Origin: an uncultured Pelagibacteraceae bacterium
GTDB taxonomy: Bacteria > Pseudomonadota > Alphaproteobacteria > Pelagibacterales > Pelagibacteraceae
Length of the DNA stretch: 32,654 bases
Assembly: GCA_902628635.1 (NCBI GenBank)
Contig: CACONQ010000007.1
Location: 1 to 32,654, forward strand
Reading direction: 5' to 3'
The notes under the pieces are model-generated. The model worked only from the letters and a program-made list of their open reading frames with translations. It ran no database searches and was not told the origin of the DNA. Within the stretch, counting starts at the first letter, position 1. Each line of letters starts with the position of its first letter. Shown here in pieces: positions 1 through 8,002 of this stretch. Made by a program: the position numbers and the translations under genes.

Positions 1-2
1 AT

Positions 3-626
3 ATATTAAATAGAAAGCAAATAGAAAAAAAAATTAAGAAATATAAACCATATGCAATAATTCATCTTGCTGGATTATCAAGACCAATGATAATCCACGA
101 AAAAAATATTGAAAAAAGTATTGAGTTAAATATTATTGGCACCTCAAACTTAGTAGTTGAGTGCTCTAAACTAAATATAAAAATCATATATTTTTCCTCT
201 CAATATGTTTATCCAGGAAATAAAGGAAATTATAAAGAAGATTCACCAGTTCTTCCGATGAATAATTATGCTTGGTCTAAATTAGGAGGTGAGTGTGCAG
301 TTCATATGTATAAAAATTCTCTAATTTTAAGGTTAAATATGACCGAGAAACCCTGGATACATAAATATGCTTTTAAAAACATAAAGAGTAATTTTTTATA
401 TCACGATGAAGTAATTAAAATTCTTCCTTATTTATTTAGTCATAATGGAATAATAAATATAGGAAGTAATAATAGCTCTATTTTAAAATTTGCTAAAAGA
501 ACAAACAAATCCGTAAAAGGTAAAAATTACAAAATAAACAAAAATGAACCTATTATGCCAAAAAATTCTACTCTTAATACAAATAAACTAAAAAAAATTC
601 TAAAAAAAAAATTTAATTTTATTTAA
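3..626 (+). CDS. NAD-dependent sugar epimerase/reductase, extended SDR family (5' truncated)
   Basis: The reading frame is open from the left edge (base 3), so the N-terminal Rossmann glycine motif lies outside the window. What remains begins with a typical SDR beta-strand, IIHLAG, then the asparagine-containing stretch ELNIIGTSNLVVEC. The active-site region follows: IIYFSSQYVYPG, then a Tyr-x-x-x-Lys pair in YAWSKLGGE. The C-terminal part is short and resembles dTDP-4-dehydrorhamnose reductase (RmlD)-like or other nucleotide-sugar SDR proteins. It probably works on a nucleotide-linked sugar in the cytoplasm, feeding the glycan genes that follow, but its substrate cannot be read from the sequence. 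An internal ATG at 87 exists, but the homology-like part starts before it, so 87 is not the real start. It ends convergently with the next gene. Confidence 0.75.
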   Translation: MLNRKQIEKKIKKYKPYAIIHLAGLSRPMIIHEKNIEKSIELNIIGTSNLVVECSKLNIKIIYFSSQYVYPGNKGNYKEDSPVLPMNNYAWSKLGGECAVHMYKNSLILRLNMTEKPWIHKYAFKNIKSNFLYHDEVIKILPYLFSHNGIINIGSNNSSILKFAKRTNKSVKGKNYKINKNEPIMPKNSTLNTNKLKKILKKKFNFI

Positions 627-647
627 AATTTTTTAAAACTTTGCAAT

Positions 648-681
648 TAAGCTAAGTAGATAATTATCAGTAGTTAGCTTA
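648..681. terminator. Possible bidirectional hairpin between convergent genes
   Basis: An 8-base perfect inverted repeat, TAAGCTAA and TTAGCTTA, flanks an 18-base loop in the 127-base gap between two convergent genes. There is no clean T-tract immediately after it on either strand. Its function as a terminator is therefore only suggested by position. Confidence 0.25.
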
Positions 682-753
682 GGCTTAAATTATACTTATT
701 CTTTATTTATTTTATTTTAATTATATGTTCTTTAATTTTCAAATTTTGAAAAA

Positions 754-1665
754 TTAATTTATTTTCAACATTAATAATGTCTTTTTAATATCTTTGGAGA
801 TTTTAGAATTTAGTTTAATACCCAAGTTTTCTATTTTTTTTTTACAAATTTTATATGAATCTTGGTTTAATATTCTTGAGTTAACAAATTTGATTTTTAC
901 TTTAAATCTACTTTTTTTAATTAATCTCAATATTTCACTTACTGTTTTATTTTCAGATAAAATATTAAAAATATCATTAGGAAAATAATTTTTCAAAATT
1001 ATATATTGAAAAACTTTATTAGCATCTGTTAAACTCAGATATGGCCTATAAGTATTTAGAGCTTTTCCCCATACAGGTATTGTTATTCCCATAACTGAAT
1101 TAAAACAAAATTTATTTACAGCTGTATGAAATCTCATACCATCTGAAAACCCACTTATTGTACCAAATCTTAAAGTAATATATTTAATTAGTTTTTGCTT
1201 TTTTAGTAAATTTTCTTCAATCAATTTTATTTCTGCATAGGGACTTTGAGGAACTGGCTTTGTTTCATCTTCTTTAACTAGTCCTTTTTTTGGTCCATAA
1301 ATGCTTGTAGACGATATGTGTACTAACCTAGAGTTGTTTCTTTTGCAATAATTTAATATATTCTTAAAACACCCTAAATTATTTTTAGTTATTTTTTTTC
1401 TATTTTCAAAACTTTTTTCAGCATCTGTAATCGATGCTAAATGAATTACAATATTAGTCTTTGGTAATTTTTTACAAAAATTATTATTTGTCAAATCTCC
1501 AAAAAGAAAATTTATTTTTTTATTTTTTATTTTAAATAGGACATTAAATCTTTGATTACTCAAATTGTCTACCAAATAAATTTTTTTTACTTTTTTGATT
1601 TTTATCAAATCGTTAATTATAAAACTACCAATATGGCCAAATGCACCACTTACTAAAATTTTCAT
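754..1665 (-). CDS. NAD-dependent epimerase/dehydratase, extended SDR family
   Basis: The 303-residue protein has a full extended-SDR layout. The NAD-binding motif GAFGHIG is at residues 7-13, IVIHLAS is near 72, the catalytic Ser/Thr cluster SSTS is around 118-121, and Tyr143 and Lys147 form the Y-x-x-x-K pair in YAEIK. It resembles UDP-glucose/UDP-galactose 4-epimerase-type enzymes, but the exact nucleotide sugar is not assignable. The ATG overlaps the stop of the upstream FdtA-like gene by four bases (1662-1665), so rmlC-like, fdtA-like and this gene form one minus-strand operon. It may process the same dTDP-sugar or a co-ordinated precursor, which is inference from position. Confidence 0.8.
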   Translation of the reverse strand: MKILVSGAFGHIGSFIINDLIKIKKVKKIYLVDNLSNQRFNVLFKIKNKKINFLFGDLTNNNFCKKLPKTNIVIHLASITDAEKSFENRKKITKNNLGCFKNILNYCKRNNSRLVHISSTSIYGPKKGLVKEDETKPVPQSPYAEIKLIEENLLKKQKLIKYITLRFGTISGFSDGMRFHTAVNKFCFNSVMGITIPVWGKALNTYRPYLSLTDANKVFQYIILKNYFPNDIFNILSENKTVSEILRLIKKSRFKVKIKFVNSRILNQDSYKICKKKIENLGIKLNSKISKDIKKTLLMLKIN

Positions 1666-2078
1666 TTTGAAATTATTTTCTTAAAATCTTTGTATAGTGA
1701 AATATATTCTTTTTTATCATACTTGTAATCACATAATGTTAAAAGTGAGTCTTGGTTTTCTTTAAAATAAATAGTGATCCAATTATAAGGAGGTATAAAT
1801 AATGCTTTTCTTTTTTTTACATTTAAACTAAATGATTTTGAAAAATTTTTACTTTTAATTTTAATTTTGATTTGACCTTTTAGTGGAATAATTATTTGAG
1901 AGCATTTCTTGTGAGCATGATCGGCTCTAAAAAATTTACTTTTTCCATAAAGAATAAAGAATCTTTTTAGTCTGAATTTTTTTGGAAAATGTTTATTTGT
2001 ATAAAACGGTATTAGTGTTCCACTTAATTCTGGATAAATTGAATATTTTAATATTTTTGGTCTGACGAATTTGATCAT
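1662..2078 (-). CDS. fdtA: FdtA/QdtA-type cupin, dTDP-keto-6-deoxyhexose isomerase
   Basis: This is a 138-residue single-domain cupin of the FdtA/WxcM family, whose usual length is about 130-150. The family signature is visible as RADHAHKK (His54 and His56) in the place of the usual RGxHAHK. After it come the beta-rich core with a PLKGQIKIKIK strand and the C-terminal CDYKYDKKEYISLYKDF helix typical of the family. Known members turn dTDP-4-keto-6-deoxyglucose into the 3-keto isomer, the substrate for a PLP aminotransferase that makes dTDP-Fuc3N or dTDP-Qui3N. Such an aminotransferase lies just across the divergent spacer at 2653. It overlaps the RmlC-like gene upstream by four bases. The 3-keto epimer formed (Fuc or Qui) cannot be told by eye. 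Confidence 0.8.
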   Translation of the reverse strand: MIKFVRPKILKYSIYPELSGTLIPFYTNKHFPKKFRLKRFFILYGKSKFFRADHAHKKCSQIIIPLKGQIKIKIKSKNFSKSFSLNVKKRKALFIPPYNWITIYFKENQDSLLTLCDYKYDKKEYISLYKDFKKIISK

Positions 2079-2581
2079 TTTTTTTTGAATTTTTTTGGAA
2101 AAGTTTCTTTCATTGTAGGCATTAAACTATCTCTTTTTGATGTTATAGGTTTTTTTATTTTCCAGTTTATTTTTAAACTTTTATCACTAAATATTATTCC
2201 CCTTTCATATTGCTGATATCTATATTCTGATAGGTGATAAAGTAATATGTTTTCTTTCTCATAAAATCCAATTCCATGAGCATAGTTTTTTGGAACATAT
2301 AAAATTAGCCCAGGTTTTAATAAAAATTTATAAACTTTACCAAAATTTTTTGATTTTTTGTCTATATTCACACAAACATCTAAAGCTTTACCTTTAAGCA
2401 CTGAAAGTAACTTAGCTTGCTTTTTTTTACTCTGATAGTGCAATCCCCTAATAACGTTTTTTTTTGAAGATGAAATAGCAGTAAATTTACAGTTAAATTT
2501 AATTTTTTTTTTTAAATATAACTCTTTAAAAAATCCTCTGTTATCAGGATAAATTTTAGTTTTAAACAGAGTTGGTTTCAT
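2075..2581 (-). CDS. rmlC: dTDP-4-dehydrorhamnose 3,5-epimerase-like protein (RmlC family)
   Basis: The 168-residue protein follows the RmlC cupin pattern: DNRGFF at 13-18, RGLHYQ with the catalytic-type His48 at 45-50, LKGKALDVCVNI, then VPKNYAHG and LSEYRYQQYERGIIFSD, which match the family's later strands. Classical RmlC epimerises C3 and C5 of dTDP-4-keto-6-deoxyglucose on the way to dTDP-L-rhamnose. No rmlA, rmlB or clear rmlD is in the window, and the gene is operonic with fdtA. It may therefore be a single-position epimerase in an amino- or branched-sugar pathway instead of a rhamnose gene. The start ATG is directly followed upstream by the divergent spacer. Confidence 0.8.
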   Translation of the reverse strand: MKPTLFKTKIYPDNRGFFKELYLKKKIKFNCKFTAISSSKKNVIRGLHYQSKKKQAKLLSVLKGKALDVCVNIDKKSKNFGKVYKFLLKPGLILYVPKNYAHGIGFYEKENILLYHLSEYRYQQYERGIIFSDKSLKINWKIKKPITSKRDSLMPTMKETFPKKFKKK

Positions 2582-2652
2582 AAATGTTATATTGTAAGAT
2601 TTTGTTTCAAAAATTTAAAATTAATGTATTTATCTTAAAAAGCAATATTTTT
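2582..2652. promoter_or_regulatory. Divergent promoter spacer between rmlC-like and aminotransferase genes
   Basis: This 71-base A+T-rich spacer separates two operons that diverge but act in the same sugar pathway. It exists only if the aminotransferase starts at 2653. An in-frame ATG at 2584 would leave just two bases between the genes. No strong -35/-10 pair stands out from the A+T background. Confidence 0.35.
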
Positions 2653-3747
2653 ATGAAAGTCAAATTCACAAACTTATATAAATTAGTACCAGAAAAAAAA
2701 AAAATAAACAAAAAAATTAATTATTTAATCAAAAATTCAAAATTTGTTGGAGGCGAAAACGTAAAGAATTTTGAAAAAAATTTTTCTAAATATATTGGTT
2801 CAAACTATTGTGTCGGTGTTGGAAATGGAACTGACGCATTGGAAATTGCAGTTAAATCATTAAAATTAAAAAAAAATTCAGAAATAATTGTTCCAAATAA
2901 TACGTGGATATCCACCGCAGAAGCAGTTTTGAACAATGGTTATAGAGTTGTTTTTTGCGATATTAATTTAAACGATTATACAATTTGCACTAAAAGTTTA
3001 GAAAAAAAAATAAGTAAAAAGACATCAGCTATTATTGCAGTTCATCTTTACGGAAATCCTGCAGATATGAGTAAAATAAAAAAATTAGTAAGAGGAAAAA
3101 AAATAAAAATTATAGAAGACTGTGCACAAGCTCATGGGACTAAGATAAAAAATAAACATGTTGGCACATTTGGCGACGTTGGAACTTTTAGTTTTTTTCC
3201 AGGAAAAAATTTAGGTGCTTTTGGAGATGGTGGAGCTATCGTAACCAATTCCAAAAAAATTTTTGAATATTGTTTTAGATCAAGAAATCATGGAGCTTTA
3301 AAAAAATATGATCACATTTTCTCTGGAAGAAACTCTCGACTTGATACAATCCAGTCAGCTATTCTTGATATTAAATTAAAGAGCTATGAAAAAAAAGTTT
3401 TTAAAAAAAGAAATGAGCTTGCAAAAAGATATTTTAAAAACTTGGATACTATTAAACAAATCAAGTTATTTAATTTAATAAAATCAAATAAGTCATGTTT
3501 TCATCAGTTTGTAATTAGGACAGATAATAGAAATAACTTAAAAAAATATTTAGAAAAAAAAGGTATAGATACAATGATACATTATCCATACATGTTAAAT
3601 GAGTTAGAATTTTTTAAAAATAAAAAAAAATTAAAAAATAGTTATAAGCTTGGAAGTAAGATTCTGAGCTTGCCAATTTCGGAGGAACATTCTTTTAAAG
3701 ATATTGATTATATAAGTAATTCAATAATCAACTTTTTTAAAAAATAA
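2653..3747 (+). CDS. DegT/DnrJ/EryC1/StrS-family PLP sugar aminotransferase (FdtB-like)
   Basis: This is a nucleotide-sugar aminotransferase with all family landmarks. GNGTDALEIA binds the PLP phosphate, PNNTWISTAEAV follows, IIEDCAQAHG holds the Asp that pairs with the pyridine nitrogen, and FSFFPGKNLGAFGDGG holds the Schiff-base lysine (Lys185 from this start). The open frame reaches back to an ATG at 2584, but starting at 2653 (MKVKFTNLY) gives 364 residues, the usual size. It also removes a 23-residue extension that has no room for a leader beside the divergent rmlC. With fdtA opposite, the likely product is a dTDP-3-amino-3,6-dideoxyhexose. An N-acetyltransferase (FdtC-type) to finish that pathway was not seen. 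The next gene follows after six bases. Confidence 0.85.
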   Translation: MKVKFTNLYKLVPEKKKINKKINYLIKNSKFVGGENVKNFEKNFSKYIGSNYCVGVGNGTDALEIAVKSLKLKKNSEIIVPNNTWISTAEAVLNNGYRVVFCDINLNDYTICTKSLEKKISKKTSAIIAVHLYGNPADMSKIKKLVRGKKIKIIEDCAQAHGTKIKNKHVGTFGDVGTFSFFPGKNLGAFGDGGAIVTNSKKIFEYCFRSRNHGALKKYDHIFSGRNSRLDTIQSAILDIKLKSYEKKVFKKRNELAKRYFKNLDTIKQIKLFNLIKSNKSCFHQFVIRTDNRNNLKKYLEKKGIDTMIHYPYMLNELEFFKNKKKLKNSYKLGSKILSLPISEEHSFKDIDYISNSIINFFKK

Positions 3748-3753
3748 TTTTTA

Positions 3754-4704
3754 ATGAAAATTATTGTTACAGGCGCTGCTGGTTTTATTGGATTTCACTT
3801 GTGCAAAAATTTATTAAAAAATAAAAAAATAACTGTTATAGGAATAGATAGTATTAATAGTTATTACAGCAGAAGTTTAAAAAAAAAAAGAATTAATATT
3901 TTAAAAAAAAAAAATTTTTTTTTTAAAAAAATAGATTTAATCAATAAAAAAAAATTAGATTTGATAATTAGAAAATTTAATCCTGAAACTATTTATCATC
4001 TAGCTGGTCAACCAAGCGTATTATACTCATTTAAAAATCCATATAGCTATAAGAGAAATAATATAACTGCTACGGAAGTTTTATGTAAAATTTCAAAAAA
4101 ATATAAAATTAAAAATTTTATATTTGGTTCATCCAGTTCAATATATGGAGATCAAAAGAGATTTCCTATAAAAGAAAATTTTAAAAAAAAACCAAAAAAT
4201 TATTATGCTATAACAAAATATAAATGTGAAAAAATTGTAGAAAAAAACTTCAAAGTAAGTTCAGTTAATTTTAAAATTTTTAGATTTTTTACAGTTTATG
4301 GTCCTTATGGAAGGCCCGATATGTTTATACATAAGTTACTAAACGCACTAAAAAAAAATAAACAAATTAATATTCATAATAAGGGTAAAAATCTGAGAGA
4401 TTTCACATATGTTGATGATGTAGTTAAAATTTTGATAAATTTTTCAATTATTAATAATAAAGTGAAAATACTTAATATCGCAAGATCTAAACCTGTAAAA
4501 AATATTGATTTAATCTATAAAATTAAGAAAATTTATAGACAAAAAAAAGAGAATTTCAATTTTATAAAAACTGTCAGGGGAGAAATGTTAAAAACACATG
4601 GGTGTAATAAAAAACTTATTAAAAATTTTAAAAAATTTAAATTTACTGAACTCGATGAAGGTTTGGCAAAAACAATCAAGATTTTCAAAAAATATGGAAT
4701 TTAA
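3754..4704 (+). CDS. Probable UDP-glucuronate 4-epimerase (extended SDR)
   Basis: The protein has 316 residues, slightly short for the family (about 325-340). GAAGFIG at 7-13 binds NAD. The stretch GIDSINSYYSRSLKKKRI (30-47) matches the signature of UDP-glucuronate 4-epimerases. SSSSIYGD with Ser127-129, then Tyr151 and Lys155 in YAITK, make the active site. FRFFTVYGPYGRPDM is the typical substrate-loop sequence of that subfamily. The expected reaction is UDP-GlcA to UDP-GalA, giving an acidic sugar for the surface glycan. The coding sequence contains a striking A12-T10-A7 tract (3903-3931) encoding LKKKNFFFKK. It ends convergently with the FkbM-like gene 33 bases on. Confidence 0.8.
   Translation: MKIIVTGAAGFIGFHLCKNLLKNKKITVIGIDSINSYYSRSLKKKRINILKKKNFFFKKIDLINKKKLDLIIRKFNPETIYHLAGQPSVLYSFKNPYSYKRNNITATEVLCKISKKYKIKNFIFGSSSSIYGDQKRFPIKENFKKKPKNYYAITKYKCEKIVEKNFKVSSVNFKIFRFFTVYGPYGRPDMFIHKLLNALKKNKQINIHNKGKNLRDFTYVDDVVKILINFSIINNKVKILNIARSKPVKNIDLIYKIKKIYRQKKENFNFIKTVRGEMLKTHGCNKKLIKNFKKFKFTELDEGLAKTIKIFKKYGI
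3903..3931. repeat. A12-T10-A7 homopolymer tract inside a coding sequence
   Basis: Twelve A, ten T and seven A follow one another within the epimerase gene. The A/T junction is a perfect 20-base self-complementary palindrome. It stays in frame (tta, three aaa, aat, three ttt, two aaa, ata). Confidence 0.9.
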
Positions 4705-4737
4705 AAAACTTACTTTTTAATTTTTAAAACAACAATT

Positions 4738-5523
4738 TTATACTTCTATAAATCTTAAATCTTTAATTCTTTTCCACTGTTCTTTCGATGTGGTATTGCT
4801 CCATTTGTTTCTTAAATAATTTTCTGAATATGCCTTCTCTGGTGTTAAAGTTTTATGTTTATTCAAAAAGATATCATTGCGAATAAAAATTAAGTTTAGA
4901 CCACCAATATTTTGAATAAGGGAATAATCATTATTTAATAGATTATAAAAGGCTGTAATTGATGCCCCATGATAGATTCCACTTTTATGTGCTTTATGTC
5001 TATCAAAGTTAGCTGCATAGGGTATTGTAATGCTTTTCATTAAAAAAGATGCATTATACTCTACACATATTATTTCAGGTTTAAAATGAATAAGTAGTTT
5101 TTTTAGTATCCAATAATCGTTTCCATCAATATCAACACTAAGCACACCAAGCTTACCATCATTTTTTTTTACGAAGTCAATTATTGGATCAAGATTTTCA
5201 AGGGTAATCCAGTGGCAAACAGCTGTAACATTTAATCTTAAACTTTTAAAAATTTTATTTGCTTGATCACAAAATAATTTTGTACCATCAATTAATAGTC
5301 CTTTATAGTGTCGCTTAGTAAGACCTATCGAGTTATATTGGAATGGTCCAAATCCAAATTCGACAAAAGATTTATCTATTTTAAATTCTTCTGCGTAGTG
5401 TAAAAGAGCCTCTGACTCTTGGTTGTCATTTTGGGAGATTGCTCTTCTTTTCCAAATTAAACCTGGAAAAAAAAAAGAAATAAATTTTCCCAATTTTCTT
5501 TTTAACATATATCTTGATAACAA
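4738..5523 (-). CDS. FkbM-like methyltransferase-fold protein, function unknown
   Basis: The 261-residue protein has a Rossmann-like methyltransferase core. FVEFGFGPFQYNSIG (about residues 53-67) sits where the SAM-binding glycine loop is expected. LLIDGTK follows as an acidic-loop strand, and GVLSVDIDGNDYWILKKL resembles the D-x-D-G-x-(E/D) motif of FkbM-type methyltransferases, followed by ICVEYN. The C-terminus is rich in Trp, Asn and Lys. No specific substrate is assignable; O-methylation of a glycan sugar would fit the setting. It stands alone on the minus strand between two plus-strand blocks, and by eye it has fewer A-runs and lysine clusters than its neighbours. Both suggest a separate origin. 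Confidence 0.6.
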   Translation of the reverse strand: MLSRYMLKRKLGKFISFFFPGLIWKRRAISQNDNQESEALLHYAEEFKIDKSFVEFGFGPFQYNSIGLTKRHYKGLLIDGTKLFCDQANKIFKSLRLNVTAVCHWITLENLDPIIDFVKKNDGKLGVLSVDIDGNDYWILKKLLIHFKPEIICVEYNASFLMKSITIPYAANFDRHKAHKSGIYHGASITAFYNLLNNDYSLIQNIGGLNLIFIRNDIFLNKHKTLTPEKAYSENYLRNKWSNTTSKEQWKRIKDLRFIEV

Positions 5524-5593
5524 ATTATACTTCTAATAATGTATAAGAAATTGTCTATAAGTAAACAAAATAACAATAATTTAAATTAACATA
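5524..5593. promoter_or_regulatory. Divergent spacer with a possible minus-strand promoter
   Basis: Reading the minus strand, TTGTTT (5568-5563) and TATACA (5545-5540) are separated by 17 bases. They would start a transcript about ten bases before the FkbM-like ATG at 5523. Each box matches the sigma-70 consensus only in part (three and four of six), and such matches arise easily in this A+T background. Confidence 0.35.
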
Positions 5594-6823
5594 ATGAGTA
5601 TCATCAAATACTGTAGAAATTGTAGAGAAAAAAAATTTTCAAATTTATTTTCATTAGGTAGCCTAAGTTTCACAGGAAAATTTTCATCTAAGAAAAAAAA
5701 AATTCCAAAAGATTTCATTTCTTTGATCAAATGCAACAAATGTCAACTTGTGCAGTTAGATAGAAGCTTTAATTCTAAATATTTATATGGTCTAGATTAT
5801 GGTTACAGATCTGGCATAAATTTAACGATGACAAATCACTTAAAATCAATTTCAAAAAAACTCACTAAACTTACAAAATTAAAAAAAAATGATTATGTTT
5901 TGGATATAGCTAGCAACGATGGAACTTTGTTAAACTCTTATAAAATCAAAGGTATCAAAACTGTCGGTATTGATCCAATTTTAAAAAAATATAAAAAATT
6001 TTATAAAAAAATTAATATTAAAATTCCAAGTTTTTTTTCACGTAAAGCTCTTAAAAAAAGTAAAATCACTAAAAAATTTAAAATTATAACAGCATGTGCC
6101 GTTTTCTACGATATTGAAAAACCAAATAACTTTTTAACCGATATTAGTAATATTTTAGACGAAAAAAGAGGGATTTTTTATTTAGAATTTCAGGATTTAC
6201 TTTCAATAATAAAAGATAATTTGTTTGATACTATATGTCATGAACATCTTGAATACTATTCATTAGAAGTTATCAAAAAAATGTTAAAAGTAAATAATTT
6301 AAGTTTAATCGAAGTAACAAGAAACAATATAAACGGAGGAAGTCTTAGTTTAATTATTTCACATAAAAAATCAAAATATAATGTAAACTCAAAAAGTATT
6401 GATAGTATTTTAAAAGAAGAGAAAAAGTTTAAACTTAATAAGGTTGAAACCTATAAAAATTTTTTCAAAAAAATTCAAAAATTAAAGTTTAAAATTAATA
6501 AAAATTTGCATAATTTAGTTAAAAAAAATAAAATTATTCATGGATATGGTGCTTCAACAAAAGGAAATGTTCTATTACAATATTTTGGCATAAATAAGAA
6601 AATTGTGCCTGTAATAGCTGATAGAAATCCAGAAAAAACAAATTTATATACTCCTGGCACATCAATTAGAATAGTAAGTGAAAATTATTCTAGAAATATT
6701 TTACCCAATTATTATTTAGTGTTACCATGGCACTTTAAAAAAGAAATCTTATTGAGAGAAAGAAAGATTAGAAAAAATGGAACTAAATTTATTTTTCCTT
6801 TGCCAAAATTAGAAATTAAATAA
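5594..6823 (+). CDS. Nucleotide-sugar C-methyltransferase (TylCIII/TcaB9/NovU type)
   Basis: This 409-residue protein has the three-part layout of sugar C-methyltransferases. An N-terminal zinc-binding segment has Cys7-x-x-Cys10 and Cys47-x-x-Cys50. The SAM domain carries VLDIASNDGTLL (102-113). The family motif CHEHLEYYS follows, with His216-Glu217-His218, where Glu and His serve as the catalytic pair in TcaB9. The C-terminal domain contains IHGYGASTKGNVLLQYF, typical of the Methyltransf_14 region. Known members add a methyl group to C3 of dTDP-4-keto sugars to make branched sugars. The same dTDP-keto pool is used by the fdt genes in this island. The following glycosyltransferase overlaps by one base (TAATG). 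Confidence 0.85.
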   Translation: MSIIKYCRNCREKKFSNLFSLGSLSFTGKFSSKKKKIPKDFISLIKCNKCQLVQLDRSFNSKYLYGLDYGYRSGINLTMTNHLKSISKKLTKLTKLKKNDYVLDIASNDGTLLNSYKIKGIKTVGIDPILKKYKKFYKKINIKIPSFFSRKALKKSKITKKFKIITACAVFYDIEKPNNFLTDISNILDEKRGIFYLEFQDLLSIIKDNLFDTICHEHLEYYSLEVIKKMLKVNNLSLIEVTRNNINGGSLSLIISHKKSKYNVNSKSIDSILKEEKKFKLNKVETYKNFFKKIQKLKFKINKNLHNLVKKNKIIHGYGASTKGNVLLQYFGINKKIVPVIADRNPEKTNLYTPGTSIRIVSENYSRNILPNYYLVLPWHFKKEILLRERKIRKNGTKFIFPLPKLEIK

Positions 6824-8001
6824 TGAAAATTGGTATTTTTGTATCTTTTAGTGAAACAGGGGGATCCTTAAATCAATCGCTCGGATTTGCAAGATCTTTA
6901 AAGTCTCTTAAATTAAGTGATAAAGATGAAATATGCATTATTTCAGATAAAAAAATTGAGCCCAACGAATATATTGACACTAAAATAAAAGTTTATTTTT
7001 TTGAGAAAACCTGGGTTGATAAAATTAAATTTTTATTATCTGGTTTTTTAAAAAAAAATAAATATTATTTTTTAGGTAGATTAAATCCATTTCAAGTTTT
7101 TTTAAAAAGAAATAATATAGACTTATTAATTTTTTCTAGCCCCTCAGCATACTCTATTTATTGTGATAATTTTTATTTCGTAATCAATATCTGGAACACT
7201 GAGATAAAAAAATATAAAAATTTTACAGAACTCAAAACTGGCGGATATTTAAACCAGAAGAAGATTATTGATAATGCCGTTGAAAATGCATTTAGAATAG
7301 TCGTTTTTACAGAACAAAATAAATTAGATTTAATTAATGATTTTAGTTGTAAACCTGATGACATAAAGATTTTAAATTTAACACCAATACTTCCTAAAAA
7401 ATACGAAAAAATAAAAAATATAGATTTTATTAAAGTCTTTAATAGATTTAATTTTGATAAAAATAAAAAATGGTTTTTTTACCCAGCACAATTTTGGTCT
7501 CATAAAAATCATATATATTTAATTGAAGTAATGAATAAAATACGACAAAAAAAATTAGATAATTATGGATTTATATTTTGTGGAAATGACAAAGGAAATA
7601 AAAAATATATTAAAAAAAAAATAAATGATCTTAAACTAGAAAAAAATATAAAAATTTTGGGACACATAAATGATGAGGAATTGATTTCAATTTATAAATA
7701 CTGTGACGCAGTAATAATCCCCACTTATTTGGGGAGATCAAGTCTACCTTTATTGGAGTCGGTATATTTTAACAAAAAGATCTATTATTCCAAAGGTATT
7801 CTTGATAATAAATTGCTTCCTTATGTTGAGGAATTTGACCTAAATGATCCTGATGATTTGGTCGAAAAAGTTATTAACTATAAAGATAGTGATATCGAAC
7901 ATAATTATAAAGATTTAACAACCGATAAGTATTTCAGAGATACCTATGAGGGCATTATAGAGGAGTTCCGCTTTTTGCAAAATAAATGGAGTGCAAATTA
8001 G
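6823..8001 (+). CDS. GT4-type (group 1) glycosyltransferase
   Basis: The 392-residue protein has a GT-B layout. The N-terminal half starts with a beta-strand and glycine-rich loop (IGIFVSFSETGGSLNQSLGFARSL). The C-terminal half carries the recognisable group 1 pattern: FYPAQFWSHKNHIYLIEVM, FIFCGNDKG, ILGHINDEELISIYKYCDAVIIPTYLGRSSLPLLES. The acceptor-side E-x7-E motif appears weak. It likely adds one sugar to a lipid-linked glycan on the cytoplasmic face of the membrane; donor and linkage are not assignable. It is co-transcribed with the C-methyltransferase, so it could transfer the branched sugar, which is inference. Its stop is a single base from the stop of the opposite-strand gene. Confidence 0.8.
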   Translation: MKIGIFVSFSETGGSLNQSLGFARSLKSLKLSDKDEICIISDKKIEPNEYIDTKIKVYFFEKTWVDKIKFLLSGFLKKNKYYFLGRLNPFQVFLKRNNIDLLIFSSPSAYSIYCDNFYFVINIWNTEIKKYKNFTELKTGGYLNQKKIIDNAVENAFRIVVFTEQNKLDLINDFSCKPDDIKILNLTPILPKKYEKIKNIDFIKVFNRFNFDKNKKWFFYPAQFWSHKNHIYLIEVMNKIRQKKLDNYGFIFCGNDKGNKKYIKKKINDLKLEKNIKILGHINDEELISIYKYCDAVIIPTYLGRSSLPLLESVYFNKKIYYSKGILDNKLLPYVEEFDLNDPDDLVEKVINYKDSDIEHNYKDLTTDKYFRDTYEGIIEEFRFLQNKWSAN

Positions 8002-8002
8002 T

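Noticed and set aside
87-626. Complete small gene starting at 87
   Set aside because: The frame is open to the left edge and the first SDR strand (IIHLAG) lies before base 87, so it is a truncated longer gene.
2584-2652. N-terminal extension of the aminotransferase from the ATG at 2584
   Set aside because: It would begin two bases from the divergent rmlC start codon, has no ribosome-binding sequence, and adds 23 residues absent from the usual family length.
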